Shown here piece by piece: positions 47,663 to 56,930 of a stretch of 64,000 nt of DNA; the stretch's first letter is position 1; the number at the start of each line of letters is the position of its first letter. The translations under genes were made by a program, and so were the position numbers. Location: NCBI RefSeq assembly GCF_900323885.1, contig NZ_OOHJ01000024.1, forward strand, positions 1 to 64,000, written 5' to 3'. This DNA is from [Actinomadura] parvosata subsp. kistnae (GTDB lineage Bacteria > Actinomycetota > Actinomycetes > Streptosporangiales > Streptosporangiaceae). The notes under the pieces were generated by a model. That model did not search any database, was not told where the DNA came from, and worked only from the letters and a program-made list of their open reading frames with translations.

Positions 47663-48424
47663 ATGTCGGACTATCTGCGGGAGCTGTTCTCCCTTCACGG
47701 CCGGCGCGCGCTGGTGACCGGCGGCAGCTCCGGGATCGGGTACGCGGTCGCCGAGGCGATCGGCCGGGCCGGGGCCGAGGTCGTGGTGGTGGCCCGCGGG
47801 CGGGACAAGCTGGAGCAGGCCGTCGCCCGGCTGCGCGGGCACGGCGTCACCGCCTCCTGGATCAGCGCCGACCTCGGCGAGCGCGACGACGTGCGGCGGG
47901 TGTGCGAGAGCGCCGGCGTCATCGACATCCTCGTCAACGACGCCGGCAACAACATCCGCAAGCCCATGGCCGACCTGACGGCCGGCGACTTCGAGCGCAC
48001 CCTCGCCGTCAACTTCACCGCCCCCTACCTGCTCGGCCAGCACTTCGGGCCGCTGATGGCCGCGCGCGGGTGGGGCCGCATCATCAACGTCGGCTCCCAG
48101 CAGTCGATCAGCGCCTTCGGTGACAGCGGCATCTACGGCGCCGCCAAGGCGGGGCTGGCCGGTCTGACCCGCTCGCAGGCCGAGGCGTGGTCGGCGGCCG
48201 GGGTGTGCGTGAACACGATCATCCCCGGCTTCGTGCTGACCCCGCTCACCGAGCCCGCCCAGGCCGTGCCCGGCCGGGTGGCGGCGATGGCCGCGCGGCA
48301 CATGGCCGGGCGCAACGGGGTGCCGGAGGACTTCGCGGGCGCCGCGGTGTTCCTGGCGGGCAACTCCTCCTCGTTCGTCACCGGCCAGATGCTCTTCGTG
48401 GACGGCGGCTTCTCCGTCCACTGA
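47663..48424 (+). CDS. SDR-family oxidoreductase (gluconate 5-dehydrogenase-like)
   Basis: 253 residues. Cofactor site GRRALVTGGSSGIGYAVAEA, NDAGNNIRKPMADLTAGDFE, catalytic Ser-Tyr-Lys (NVGSQQS; GIYGAAKAGL) and C-terminal GNSSSFVTGQMLFVDGGFSV. Most like sugar-acid/alcohol dehydrogenases of the SDR group. No clear ribosome site, so the message may be leaderless. Confidence 0.85.
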   Translation: MSDYLRELFSLHGRRALVTGGSSGIGYAVAEAIGRAGAEVVVVARGRDKLEQAVARLRGHGVTASWISADLGERDDVRRVCESAGVIDILVNDAGNNIRKPMADLTAGDFERTLAVNFTAPYLLGQHFGPLMAARGWGRIINVGSQQSISAFGDSGIYGAAKAGLAGLTRSQAEAWSAAGVCVNTIIPGFVLTPLTEPAQAVPGRVAAMAARHMAGRNGVPEDFAGAAVFLAGNSSSFVTGQMLFVDGGFSVH

Positions 48425-48432
48425 CCCCCCGG

Positions 48433-49098
48433 TCAGGCCACGCCGGTCAGGAGGTCGAGGAGGGCCTGGGGCGCGTCGCGCATGAGGTTGTGCCCGCCGT
48501 CCAGGGCGTGCGTGGACCACGCCGGATCCTCCCGCAGCCGCTCGTAGGTGGGGGTGAACGGGGACGGGCCGTCCCAGCCGGTGGCGTAGGCGTAGACGCG
48601 GCGGCGGATCCGCTCCAGGCCGCCGGTCAGGCGCAGCGGCTGCATCACGGAGGCGAGCGGGTGCGCGGTGGCGCGCACGTCGAAGAACGGCAGCGGCCGC
48701 ACCGCGCAGCCGGTGTCGTCGACGTCGGCGTACCACTGCCGCTCCCGCTCGGAGACGAGCTTCCAGCAGGAGTCGCCGTCGCCCGGCACCATGGCGTCGA
48801 GGTACACCAGGGCGGAGACGCGCTCCGGCACGCGGTCGGCAACGCCGGTGATCACCATGCCGCCGTAGCTGTGCCCCACGAGCACGACGTCGGTCAGGCG
48901 CTCGGCCTCCAGGACGGCGGTGACGTCGTGGAGGTGGGTGTCGAGGTTGACCGTGCCGTGCAGCAGGTGGGCCCGCTCGGCGACGCCGGTCAGGGTCAGC
49001 GGGTAAACCTGGTGCCCGCGGGCCCGCAGCCGCCCGGTCAGCTCCTCGTAGCACCAGCCGCCGTGACACATGCCGGGGATCAGGACGTAGGTGGCCAT
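48433..49098 (-). CDS. Alpha/beta hydrolase, plant-esterase-like (methylesterase type)
   Basis: 221 residues. Begins ATYVLIPGMCHGGWCYEELT, nucleophile in VVLVGHSYGGMVITGVADRV, acid near the C-terminal strand and His in LDGGHNLMRD. The pattern matches small esterases of the PNAE/salicylate-esterase group. A TetR-like palindrome lies just upstream. Substrate unknown. Confidence 0.8.
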   Translation of the reverse strand: MATYVLIPGMCHGGWCYEELTGRLRARGHQVYPLTLTGVAERAHLLHGTVNLDTHLHDVTAVLEAERLTDVVLVGHSYGGMVITGVADRVPERVSALVYLDAMVPGDGDSCWKLVSERERQWYADVDDTGCAVRPLPFFDVRATAHPLASVMQPLRLTGGLERIRRRVYAYATGWDGPSPFTPTYERLREDPAWSTHALDGGHNLMRDAPQALLDLLTGVA

Positions 49099-49108
49099 CA
49101 CGACTCCA

Positions 49109-49134
49109 GAGATCGAACCGTTCGGTACGATCTC
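49109..49134. promoter_or_regulatory. 26-bp near-perfect palindrome upstream of the esterase gene
   Basis: GAGATCGAACCG and CGGTACGATCTC flank TT, with one mismatched pair. It sits 11 bp upstream of the start codon; the ACCG-TT-CGGT core is typical of TetR operators. Confidence 0.6.
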
Positions 49135-49161
49135 CGACGATAGCAGCACCGGACGGCGGCG

Positions 49162-49182
49162 GGCGCCTTTACGTTGTAGATT
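49162..49182. repeat. Second copy of the 21-bp motif of 44202-44222
   Basis: GGCGCCTTTACgttGTAGATT, 18 of 21 bases shared. Confidence 0.5.
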
Positions 49183-49651
49183 ACTTACGGCGGAACTCCC
49201 GCTCCCCCACCCCCTCACGCCACGCGGTGATGACGAGCTCGTCACCCTGCACCCTGGTCCACGCCACCTCGGTCAGCTCGACGCGGAACAGGTGCGAGTC
49301 GGAGCCGGAGATGCCGTAGGCGGCCCGCTCCTGCTCGTCGGTGGTCTCCACCGCCCGGCCCGACAGCTTCAGATCCCCCTCCCAGGAGGACGGGTCAGTG
49401 CGGTCGGGGTCGCGCGAGGTGACGTGGATCGCCATGCGCGGATCGCGCCGCAGGTCGGCGGCCTTGACCGAGCCGGGCATCGAGCCTGTCCACAGCTCGC
49501 CGTCGTGCAGCTTCGTCTCGATGCCGCTCACCCTCGGCGAGCCGTCCTTGCGCAAGGTGGCCAGCACCTTGTGCGTGTAGGTGTCCATCAGCCGCCGGGC
49601 GGCCTTCGCCAGCTCCGGCGCCTGGCTCTCGAACTCCTGCCATGAAGCCAT
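49181..49651 (-). CDS. PPOX-fold (pyridoxamine 5'-phosphate oxidase-like) protein
   Basis: 156 residues. VLATLRKDGSPRVSGIETKL, LWTGSMPGSVKAADLRRDPR, MAIHVTSRD and DLKLSGRAVETTDEQER show the split-barrel flavin/F420-binding fold. Likely an F420- or FMN-dependent reductase of unknown substrate. Divergent from the RibD-like gene across an inverted repeat. Confidence 0.8.
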   Translation of the reverse strand: MASWQEFESQAPELAKAARRLMDTYTHKVLATLRKDGSPRVSGIETKLHDGELWTGSMPGSVKAADLRRDPRMAIHVTSRDPDRTDPSSWEGDLKLSGRAVETTDEQERAAYGISGSDSHLFRVELTEVAWTRVQGDELVITAWREGVGEREFRRK

Positions 49652-49703
49652 GGCGCCCATCATGCCGGGCGCGGCCGACAGAATCCGCCCCTTCCTGAAT
49701 CGG

Positions 49704-49743
49704 CGTTTACAAACGTGGGCCCGGCTCGCTAGGTTTGTAAACG
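49704..49743. promoter_or_regulatory. 11-bp inverted repeat in a divergent promoter
   Basis: CGTTTACAAAC (49704-49714) and GTTTGTAAACG (49733-49743), perfect, 18 bp apart, between the PPOX and RibD-like genes. A probable operator; the regulator is not encoded next to it. Confidence 0.6.
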
Positions 49744-49771
49744 AAGGGTCATTTACTAATGGGGGGGACGC

Positions 49772-50317
49772 ATGCCCATCAGCCGTTCGTTCCGGTGCTC
49801 GGTGTTCATCGGGGTCAGCCTCGACGGGTTCATCGCCCGCCGCGACGGCGATCTGCACTGGCTCACCAGCAGAGGCGAGGCCGCCGGGAGCGACCTCGGC
49901 TACGAGGAGTTCATCGCCGGCATCGACGCCGTCGTCATGGGGCGCGGCACGTACGAGCCGGGCCGCTCCTACGACCCGTGGCCGCACGAGGGCCGCCACT
50001 GCGCCGTCCTGAGCAGCACCCTGCCGCCGGACGCCGACCCGCGCGTCACCGTCCACCGCGACCTCGGCACGCTGCTGCGCGAGCTGGAGGAACGCGGCAC
50101 CAAGAGCGTGTACGTGGACGGCGGTCAGGTCATCCGGACGTTCCTGCGCGAAGGGCTGATCGACGAGCTGACCATCACCACGGTGCCGGTGCTGATCGGC
50201 ACGGGCCTGCCGCTGTTCGGGCCGACCGGCGGGGACATGCCGCTCGTGCACCTGGCGACCAGGGTGTTCGGGGCGGGCGTCGTGCAGTCCTCCTATGCCG
50301 TGGACCGCACCACCTGA
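49772..50317 (+). CDS. Dihydrofolate reductase / RibD C-terminal-like reductase
   Basis: 181 residues. SVFIGVSLDGFIARRDGDLH, GIDAVVMGRGTYEPGRSYDP, SVYVDGGQVIRTFLREGLID and the closing ELTITTVPVLIGTGLPLFG are the RibD_C signatures. Probable NADPH-dependent reductase; substrate unknown. Confidence 0.85.
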   Translation: MPISRSFRCSVFIGVSLDGFIARRDGDLHWLTSRGEAAGSDLGYEEFIAGIDAVVMGRGTYEPGRSYDPWPHEGRHCAVLSSTLPPDADPRVTVHRDLGTLLRELEERGTKSVYVDGGQVIRTFLREGLIDELTITTVPVLIGTGLPLFGPTGGDMPLVHLATRVFGAGVVQSSYAVDRTT

Positions 50318-50387
50318 CCCGGCCCCTCGCCAGGGCACCTACCGCCGCCAGATGGGTAGGAGGCTTGAAGGTGCGAGGGGGTGGGAA

Positions 50388-51608
50388 ATGCGTAGCGACG
50401 GTCAGAGCGACGGTGAGCGTGCCCTTGGCGGCCTGCTGGAGGCCATGCACCTGGCCGGCATGGAGGACCTGCCGCCCCAGGCGAACGAGCACGCCCGCAC
50501 GGCCGGCTTCTCCCACGCCGTCATCTACGCCACCGACCTGCAGCAGCAGCGCCTCGTGCCGCTGCCGGGCCAGCGCGACGCCGCCGGGCGGCCGTTGGAG
50601 AGCCTGCGCATCGACGGCACCATGCCGGGCCGCGCCTTCCGCGCGGTGACGATCGTGCGCGCCCGCTCGCCGCACGACGAGCGGACGCCGATGTTGTGGC
50701 TGCCGCTGCTGGACGGCACCGAACGGATCGGCGTGCTCGGGCTGGGCGTGCCGCGCGACGGGAAGCTCGCCGAGACGCGGGCCAAGGACCTGGCCTCGCT
50801 GGTGGCGCTGCTGGTGATCAGCAAGCGGCCGCACAGCGACTCCTTCGCCCGGCTGGTACGCGCCCGCCCGCTGACCCTGTCGGCCGAGGTGCTGTGGAAC
50901 CTGCTGCCGCCCGGCACGTTCGCCAACGACGACGTCGTGATCAGCGCCGCGCTGGAGCCCGCGTACGAGATGGGCGGCGACGCCTTCGACTACGCGCTCG
51001 ACGGCGAGACCCTGCACCTGTCGATCTTCGATGCGATGGGGCACGACGCCTCGGCCGGGCTGACCGCCACCATCGCCATGGCCGCCTGCCGCAACAACCG
51101 CCGGCACGGCATGGAGCTGGCCGGCCTCGGCGACGCGATCGACGCTGCCATCAGGGAGCAGTTCAGCGGCCGATTCGCCACCGGCATCCTCGCCGAGCTC
51201 GACCTCGGCTCCGGGCAGCTCACCTGGGTCAACCGGGGCCACCATCCGCCGCTGGTGCTGCGTGACGGCCACCTGGTGGCCTCGCTGGGCAGCGTGCCCG
51301 ACCCGCCGATGGGCTTCGGCCTGACCGTCTCCACCGGGCCGCTGCACTACCAGCTGGAGCCGGGCGACCGGCTGCTGTTCTACACCGACGGCGTCATCGA
51401 GGCGCAGAGCCCGGACGGGGAGTTGTTCGGGCTGGAGCGGTTCATCGACTTCGTGGTGCGGCGGGAGGCCGACGGGATGTCGGCGCCGGAGACGCTGCGC
51501 CGGCTCATCCAGGCCATCCTCGCCCACCAGCGGGGGCGGTTGCAGGACGACGCGACCGTGGTGACGGTGGAGTGGCAGACGCGGCGCCGCTTCCAGCTCG
51601 TCCTCTGA
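50388..51608 (+). CDS. SpoIIE/PP2C-type serine phosphatase
   Basis: 406 residues. N-terminal ~150 residues act as a GAF-like sensor (SHAVIYATDLQQQRLVPLPG; GVLGLGVPRDGKLAETRAKD). The phosphatase carries the metal-binding acids in YEMGGDAFDYA, FDAMGHDASAG and QDDATVV. RsbU-type enzymes of actinomycetes dephosphorylate anti-sigma antagonists. No partner kinase or antagonist is adjacent. Confidence 0.85.
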   Translation: MRSDGQSDGERALGGLLEAMHLAGMEDLPPQANEHARTAGFSHAVIYATDLQQQRLVPLPGQRDAAGRPLESLRIDGTMPGRAFRAVTIVRARSPHDERTPMLWLPLLDGTERIGVLGLGVPRDGKLAETRAKDLASLVALLVISKRPHSDSFARLVRARPLTLSAEVLWNLLPPGTFANDDVVISAALEPAYEMGGDAFDYALDGETLHLSIFDAMGHDASAGLTATIAMAACRNNRRHGMELAGLGDAIDAAIREQFSGRFATGILAELDLGSGQLTWVNRGHHPPLVLRDGHLVASLGSVPDPPMGFGLTVSTGPLHYQLEPGDRLLFYTDGVIEAQSPDGELFGLERFIDFVVRREADGMSAPETLRRLIQAILAHQRGRLQDDATVVTVEWQTRRRFQLVL

Positions 51609-51666
51609 TCCCGGCACATGGGATGATCGCCCGCATATCGTACAGATCACGAGAGAGGCGGACAGG

Positions 51667-52566
51667 GTGCCAGAGCAGCAGGCGCGCCGCGTGCCCGGGA
51701 CGGACATCCCGCTGGAGGCGATCACCCTCGGCACGTCGGCGCTGGGCCGCGAGCCCGGCGGCGAGCGGCTGGCGCGGGAGCTGGTGTCCGGCCGGTTCCG
51801 GCAGCTCGACACCTCCAACGAGTACGCCGGCGGGCGCAGCGAGACCCTGATCGGCCAAGTGATCGGCGACGGGGTGACGGTGTTCTCCAAGGCCGACCGC
51901 GACCCCGGCACGGGCGTCTTCGACGGTGACCGGGTGATGCGCTCGTTCGAGGAGACGATCTCCCGGCTCGGCGTCTCCACGCTGCCGGTCTACCACCTGC
52001 ACGACCCGTTCACGATCACGGTGCGGGAGGCGATGGCGCCGGGCGGCGCCGTGCCGGCGCTGGTGGCGCTGCGCGAGCAGGGCCTGGTCGGCGCCATCGG
52101 CATCGCCGCGGCCGGCGGCACGCTGGTGGAGGACTACATCCGCACCGGCGCCTTCGACGCGGTGCTCACCCACAACCGCTACACGCTCGTCGACCGGAGC
52201 GCCGAGGACATCCTGCGGCTGGCCACCGAGCGGCGCATGCTGGTCTTCAACGCCGCGCCGTTCGGCGGCGGCATCCTGTCCGGCTCGCCCCGGCACGCCT
52301 CCCGCTACGGCTACCGGCCGATCTCGCCGGAGTTCGGGCGGCACGTGGAGAAGGTGCGGGAGCTGTGCGAGCGGTGGGGGGTGGCGCTGCCGGCGGCGGC
52401 CCTGCACTTCTCGCTGCGGGAGCCGCGGGTGCACTCCACGGTGGTCGGCATCACCTCCGTCGAGCGGCTCAAGGCGCTGGACGCCCTGGTGGACGCGGTG
52501 ATCCCGGACGGCTTCTGGGAGGAGCTGGAGGCGCTGGGGGCGCCGCCGCCGTCCCCGGTGGACTGA
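51667..52566 (+). CDS. Aldo/keto reductase-family protein
   Basis: 299 residues, GTG start. LEAITLGTSALGREPGGERL, RQLDTSNEYAGGRSETLIGQ (catalytic Asp, Tyr), VYHLHDP, GAIGIAAAGG and HSTVVGITSVERLKALDALV match D-threo-aldose/L-fucose-dehydrogenase-type reductases. Precedes an alpha/beta hydrolase by 48 bp on the same strand. Confidence 0.8.
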   Translation: MPEQQARRVPGTDIPLEAITLGTSALGREPGGERLARELVSGRFRQLDTSNEYAGGRSETLIGQVIGDGVTVFSKADRDPGTGVFDGDRVMRSFEETISRLGVSTLPVYHLHDPFTITVREAMAPGGAVPALVALREQGLVGAIGIAAAGGTLVEDYIRTGAFDAVLTHNRYTLVDRSAEDILRLATERRMLVFNAAPFGGGILSGSPRHASRYGYRPISPEFGRHVEKVRELCERWGVALPAAALHFSLREPRVHSTVVGITSVERLKALDALVDAVIPDGFWEELEALGAPPPSPVD

Positions 52567-52614
52567 GCGATCGGCCTGCGGGTAGGGGCGCTGGTTCCTG
52601 AGGGGAGGACAGGC

Positions 52615-53361
52615 GTGCCGCTCGAAGCGCTGATGAGCACCGCCCTGGGCATGCGGGTGGCGGCGTGGCGCAGCCGGGGGCCGGGGCCCGCCGTGGTGTG
52701 CGTGCACGGGGCCGGGGTGTCGAGCCGGGAGCTGCTGCCGTTCGTGCGCGCCATGGGCGTCACGCACGACGCCTGGAGCCTCGACCTGCCCGGGTTCGGG
52801 CGCAGCGAGAAGCCGCCGGCGCCGCTCACGCTGACCGCGCTCGCCGACACCGTCGCCGGGTGGCTGCGCGGCAGCGGGCTGGAGCGGCCGTGCCTGCTCG
52901 GTGGGTCGTTCGGCTGCCAGGTGGCCGTGGACCTGGCCGCCCGGCACCCGGGCGTGGCCGGCGCGCTGGTGCTGGTCGGGCCGACCGTGGACGCGCGCTC
53001 GCGGACGCCGGCCCGCCTGGTCGGCCAGTGGCTGCGCAACTCGGTGCGGGAGAGCCCGCGCATGCTGCCGCTGAACGTCGCCGACTACGCCGACGCCGGG
53101 CCGCGCCAGGTGCTGGCCGCCTTCGGCACCTCGATGCGCGACCGGATCGAGGACAAGCTGCCGCACGTCGGCGTGCCCGCCCTGGTGGTGCGGGGCGGCG
53201 CGGACCGGATGGTGAGCCAGGCGTGGGCCGAGGAGGTGACCCGGCTGCTGCCGAGGGGAAGGCTCGTGGTCATGGACGGGCTGCCGCACATGGTGCCGTA
53301 CAAGGATCCCGCGGGGCTGGCGCGCGAGGTCGCCGCGTTCCTGGAGACGGCCGCGTGGTGA
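52615..53361 (+). CDS. Alpha/beta hydrolase
   Basis: 248 residues, GTG start after GGGGAGG. PAVVCVHGAGVSSRELLPFV (oxyanion), nucleophile in CLLGGSFGCQVAVDLAARHP, acid in VVRGGADRMVSQAWAEEV and His in DGLPHMVPYKDP. Family of lipases and C-C hydrolases; substrate unknown. Confidence 0.8.
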   Translation: MPLEALMSTALGMRVAAWRSRGPGPAVVCVHGAGVSSRELLPFVRAMGVTHDAWSLDLPGFGRSEKPPAPLTLTALADTVAGWLRGSGLERPCLLGGSFGCQVAVDLAARHPGVAGALVLVGPTVDARSRTPARLVGQWLRNSVRESPRMLPLNVADYADAGPRQVLAAFGTSMRDRIEDKLPHVGVPALVVRGGADRMVSQAWAEEVTRLLPRGRLVVMDGLPHMVPYKDPAGLAREVAAFLETAAW

Positions 53362-53383
53362 GGCCGCACAAGACGGAGGCCCC

Positions 53384-54774
53384 ATGAGGGCGCAGAAGGC
53401 GGTGGCCTCGTTCGACTCGGCCACCGGGATGCTGCGGGCGCTGTCACGGTTCCTGCACGACCGGGACGTGCCGATGCTCGGGCAGGGCCCGCGCGCGCTG
53501 GAGCCGGTGGCCGCCGCCGTGGCGGGCGCGGCGGCGCGGCTGCCGCGCCCGGCCAAGGAGAAGCTGTACGCGGCCGGCGGGTGGGCCGAGGCGGTGCCGC
53601 CGCGCCGCGTCCCCGGCATCCGCTCCGAGGAGCTGGCCCGCTGGGTGAGCGGCCACTACCCGCGCGGCCCGTACCCGGTGGCGTTCATCGGCTCCTCCAA
53701 CGGCGCGCTGGTGCACCTGGCGGCGGCGCTGCGGGCGCCGTGGCTGCCGCAGACGCTGCTGCTGCCGGTCCGGCGGCACGGCGTCGGCCCGACGACCCGC
53801 GCGGCGACCTGCGGGCGGCCCGCGCGGCCGGGCAGGCGCTGCTGGCCGCCAACCCCGACCTGGTGCTGCACCACATGCACGACGCCAACCAGGACCGGCT
53901 GATGATCGCCGGCATGACGTACTTCCGGGTCAAGTGGCGGCGGCTGCCCGAGGCCTACCGGCGCTTCCTGGAGGAGTCGCTGCCGGCCGGGGCGACGCTG
54001 GTCGTCTCCGAGTGCGGGCTGCGCCGGCCGGTCACGCGGGTGGGGCCCCGGTACGTGTTCCAGCACGGCGCGCTGGGCGGCGCCACCCCGCGGGAGTACG
54101 AGAGCGGCGGGCCGCGCGTGGCCGCCTACCTGGCCCGCTACGGCGCCGGCCGGGACCGCTGGGACTATCCGCCGGCCGACGGCGACGCCCCGGAGGCGGA
54201 GTGGGGGTTCGAGCCGGAGCTGCTGGGCGACCTGGAGGAGCTGGCGGCGCGCAACGGGTGGCGGCTGGCCCGGCTGCGCCACGCCGAGCCGGAGGACCTC
54301 AGCCCGGTCGTGGCCGAGCTGTACCGCGACTGGTACCGGCGGCGGGGGCTGCCCGCCGACCGGCTGCTCGTCGAGTGCTTCCTGCTGCTGGAGCCGTGGT
54401 GGGCGCTGCGCAGCGGGTCGGTGCCGTACTGGATGGTGTTCAACGCCGAGCAGTCGCACGCCCGCGCGATGGCCTACCTGGACGGGGCGGATCCGTTCGA
54501 CGAGATCCGGCTGATGCTGTTCTCGCACGGGGTGGAGTCGGTGGGGCTGGCCGGGATCGGCGACTGGCGGCGGCTGCTGGCGCGGGCGCGCAAGGTCGGC
54601 GTGTTCACCGGCGTGGACACCCGCGCCTATCCGCGCGACTTCGCCGCGCTGATCCGCGGGCACCGGGAGCTGGCCAGGATCAGGACGACGTACCCGATGC
54701 CGCTGCCGCTGGAGTGGGAGGCGGCCGCGGAGTTCCTGGCCGGGCGCCAGGAGATCGGCTGGTCAGGCGGGTAA
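53384..54774 (+). pseudogene. Hypothetical protein, ~460 aa, one frameshift
   Basis: Frame one (53384 to ~53790): MRAQKAVASFDSATGMLRAL, GPYPVAFIGSSNGALVHLAA (GSSNG looks like an alpha/beta-hydrolase elbow), then LLLPVRRHGVG. The next frame continues PDDPRGDLRAARAAGQALLA, LVLHHMHDANQDRLMIAGMT, VSECGLRRPVTRVGPRYVFQ, LVECFLLLEPWWALRSGSVP, ending 54774. One G or C is missing at GGCCCGACGAC. Conserved in actinomycetes as far as I recall; function unknown. Confidence 0.65.
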
Positions 54775-54806
54775 CGGCAGCGGCGGCCCGCCGGTGATGA
54801 GGCGTG

Positions 54807-55460
54807 TCAGCGCAGGCGGCGGTCGAGGGCCGGGGCCAGCTCCGTGGTGGTCAGGAGCAGCGCGACGACGTACTCCACGAGGTGGTCGCGATCGGTGTCC
54901 ACGTCGCCGCGCAGCCAGGCCGACAGCAGCTCCCACAGGCCGCTGACCACGGTCAGCGCGGTCATGGCGAGGTCGGTCTCGCCCAGGGGCACCTCGTCGA
55001 GCAGCTCGCGGGCCTGCTCGGCGTAGATGCCGGCCAGCACCTCGATGATCTTCCTGCGGCGTTCCTGGAGCAGCGGGCTGGCCGGGAACTCGTAGGCCAG
55101 CACGCGGGCGCGGCGCGGGTCGGCGGTCAGGAAGTCGACGATGGCGCTGACCACGGCCGTGGCGCGGGGCCGGGGGCGGCGCGGCGCCCGGCGGGCGACG
55201 GCCGTGATCAGGTCGGTGGCCTGCGCGGCCTGGTCGTCGACCACGGCCAGCAGCAGCGCGTCGAGGTCGGGGAAGCTCTCGTAGAAGTAGCGGTCGTTGA
55301 GCCTGGCCCGGGCGCACACGCTCCGTACGGTGGCGGCGGCCCACCCGCGCGTGCCCAGCACGTCGAGGCCCGCCTCCATCAGCGCGGCCCGCCGGGCGGC
55401 GCGGCGCTGCTCGGCGGGCACGCCGCCGTAGGGACGCAGGGAGGCGCGGTGGGGCGTCAT
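54807..55460 (-). CDS. TetR-family regulator
   Basis: 217 residues. RRAARRAALMEAGLDVLGTR, GWAAATVRSVCARARLNDRY, FYESFPDLDALLLAVVDD is the TetR helix-turn-helix. Divergent from the P450 gene with a 26-bp operator between them; predicted repressor of the P450. Confidence 0.9.
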   Translation of the reverse strand: MTPHRASLRPYGGVPAEQRRAARRAALMEAGLDVLGTRGWAAATVRSVCARARLNDRYFYESFPDLDALLLAVVDDQAAQATDLITAVARRAPRRPRPRATAVVSAIVDFLTADPRRARVLAYEFPASPLLQERRRKIIEVLAGIYAEQARELLDEVPLGETDLAMTALTVVSGLWELLSAWLRGDVDTDRDHLVEYVVALLLTTTELAPALDRRLR

Positions 55461-55497
55461 GCCCCCGATTCTGCCGCAGCCCTTGACGCCCGCGGCG

Positions 55498-55523
55498 AAT
55501 CTGGTGATGGTGAACACCAGATT
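55498..55523. promoter_or_regulatory. TetR-type operator shared by TetR and P450 genes
   Basis: AATCTGGTG and CACCAGATT, perfect 9-bp arms, 8 bp apart, 37 bp from the TetR start and 18 bp from the P450 start. Confidence 0.7.
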
Positions 55524-55541
55524 AGGGAAGGCGGTGCCCCC

Positions 55542-56852
55542 GTGGTCATGGACAACCCCGCGGCCCTCACCCCGGCCGACATCGATCTGAGCGACCTGCG
55601 CTTCTGGGAACGGCCCGAGCACGAGCGGGCCCAGGCGTTCGCCATGCTGCGGGCCGAGCCGGGCCCGCGCCGGTTCGCCCTGCCGAAGGTGCCGTTCCTG
55701 CGGCAGGACCCCGGCGCGTGGGCGCTGGTGCGGCACGCCGACGTGGTGGCGGCCAGCCGCCTGCCCGAGGTGTTCAGCAGCGAGCCCAGCGCCACCAGCC
55801 CGACCGACCTGCCGCGCTGGATGGACGGCTGGTTCACCTCGATGATCGACATGGACGACCCGCGGCACGCCAAGATCCGCCGCATCGTCTCCCGCGCGTT
55901 CACCCCCAAAACCCTCGCCAAGGCCGAGCACGACATCGCGAGCCGCGCCAGGCGCATCGTGGACGACCTGATCGCCGGCGGCCCCGGCGACTTCGTCGCG
56001 CGCGTGGCGACGCGGCTGCCGGTCGAGGTGATCTGCGACATGCTCGGCATCCCGCCGCGCGAGCACGAGCGAGTCGTCCGCCTGACCAACATCGTCGTCG
56101 GCTACACCGACCCCGAGTACGTCGGCCGCACCGTCGACTACACCGCCGGCACCGCCCGGGTCGGCCGCCTGCGCACCGCCCGCCTGCTCGGCACGGTGTC
56201 GCTGGCCGGCCGGCGGCTGCACCGCCTGGCCGCCGAGCTGGGCCGGCAGCGCCGCGCCGCCCCCACGGGCGACCTGACCTCCGCCCTGGTCAACGCCAAC
56301 ATCGACGGCGAACGGCTGAGCCCGCGCGAGTTCGGCGCGTTCTTCCTGCTGCTGGTCGCGGCCGGGAACGAGACCACCCGCACGGCCCTGGCCCACGGGC
56401 TCAAGCTGCTCACCGACCATCCAGGGCAGCGCGAGCTGCTGCTGGCCGACTTCGACGCCCGCATCGGCGGGGCCGTGGAGGAGATCGTCCGGCACAGCAC
56501 GCCGGTGATCTTCATGCGCCGCAACGTCACCCGCGACCACGAGCTGAACGGCCACCGCTTCAAGGCGGGCGACCGGGTGACGCTCTGGTACGCCTCCGCC
56601 AACCGGGACGAGAGCGTCTTTCCCGACCCCGACACGTTCGACATCACCCGCTCCCCCAACCCGCACGTCGGCTTCGGCGGGCCCGGCCCGCACTTCTGCC
56701 TGGGCGCGAACCTGGCCCGCCGCGAGATCACCGTGATGTTGCGCGAGCTGTTCACGCGGCTGCCGGACATCAGGGCAGGCGAGCCGGACCGGCTGCTGTC
56801 CAGCTTCATCAACGGCTACAAGCGGCTGCCCTGCACGTTCACCCCGGGATGA
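55542..56852 (+). CDS. Cytochrome P450, CYP124/125/142-like
   Basis: 436 residues from GTG 55542 (or ATG 55548). I-helix FLLLVAAGNETTRTALAHGL, ExxR in VEEIVRHSTPV, haem loop HVGFGGPGPHFCLGANLARR with the axial Cys. The FGGPGPHFCLG form and PNPHVGF are like the sterol/fatty-acid-chain hydroxylases of actinobacteria. Cytoplasmic; needs ferredoxin partners not encoded nearby. Substrate unknown. Confidence 0.85.
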   Translation: MVMDNPAALTPADIDLSDLRFWERPEHERAQAFAMLRAEPGPRRFALPKVPFLRQDPGAWALVRHADVVAASRLPEVFSSEPSATSPTDLPRWMDGWFTSMIDMDDPRHAKIRRIVSRAFTPKTLAKAEHDIASRARRIVDDLIAGGPGDFVARVATRLPVEVICDMLGIPPREHERVVRLTNIVVGYTDPEYVGRTVDYTAGTARVGRLRTARLLGTVSLAGRRLHRLAAELGRQRRAAPTGDLTSALVNANIDGERLSPREFGAFFLLLVAAGNETTRTALAHGLKLLTDHPGQRELLLADFDARIGGAVEEIVRHSTPVIFMRRNVTRDHELNGHRFKAGDRVTLWYASANRDESVFPDPDTFDITRSPNPHVGFGGPGPHFCLGANLARREITVMLRELFTRLPDIRAGEPDRLLSSFINGYKRLPCTFTPG

Positions 56853-56930
56853 TGCCGGTCACGCATGAGATGAACACCGGCCGCACCCGCCGCGTACCCC
56901 CTTGTGGAACGGCACGAAGGAGGCGGACGG

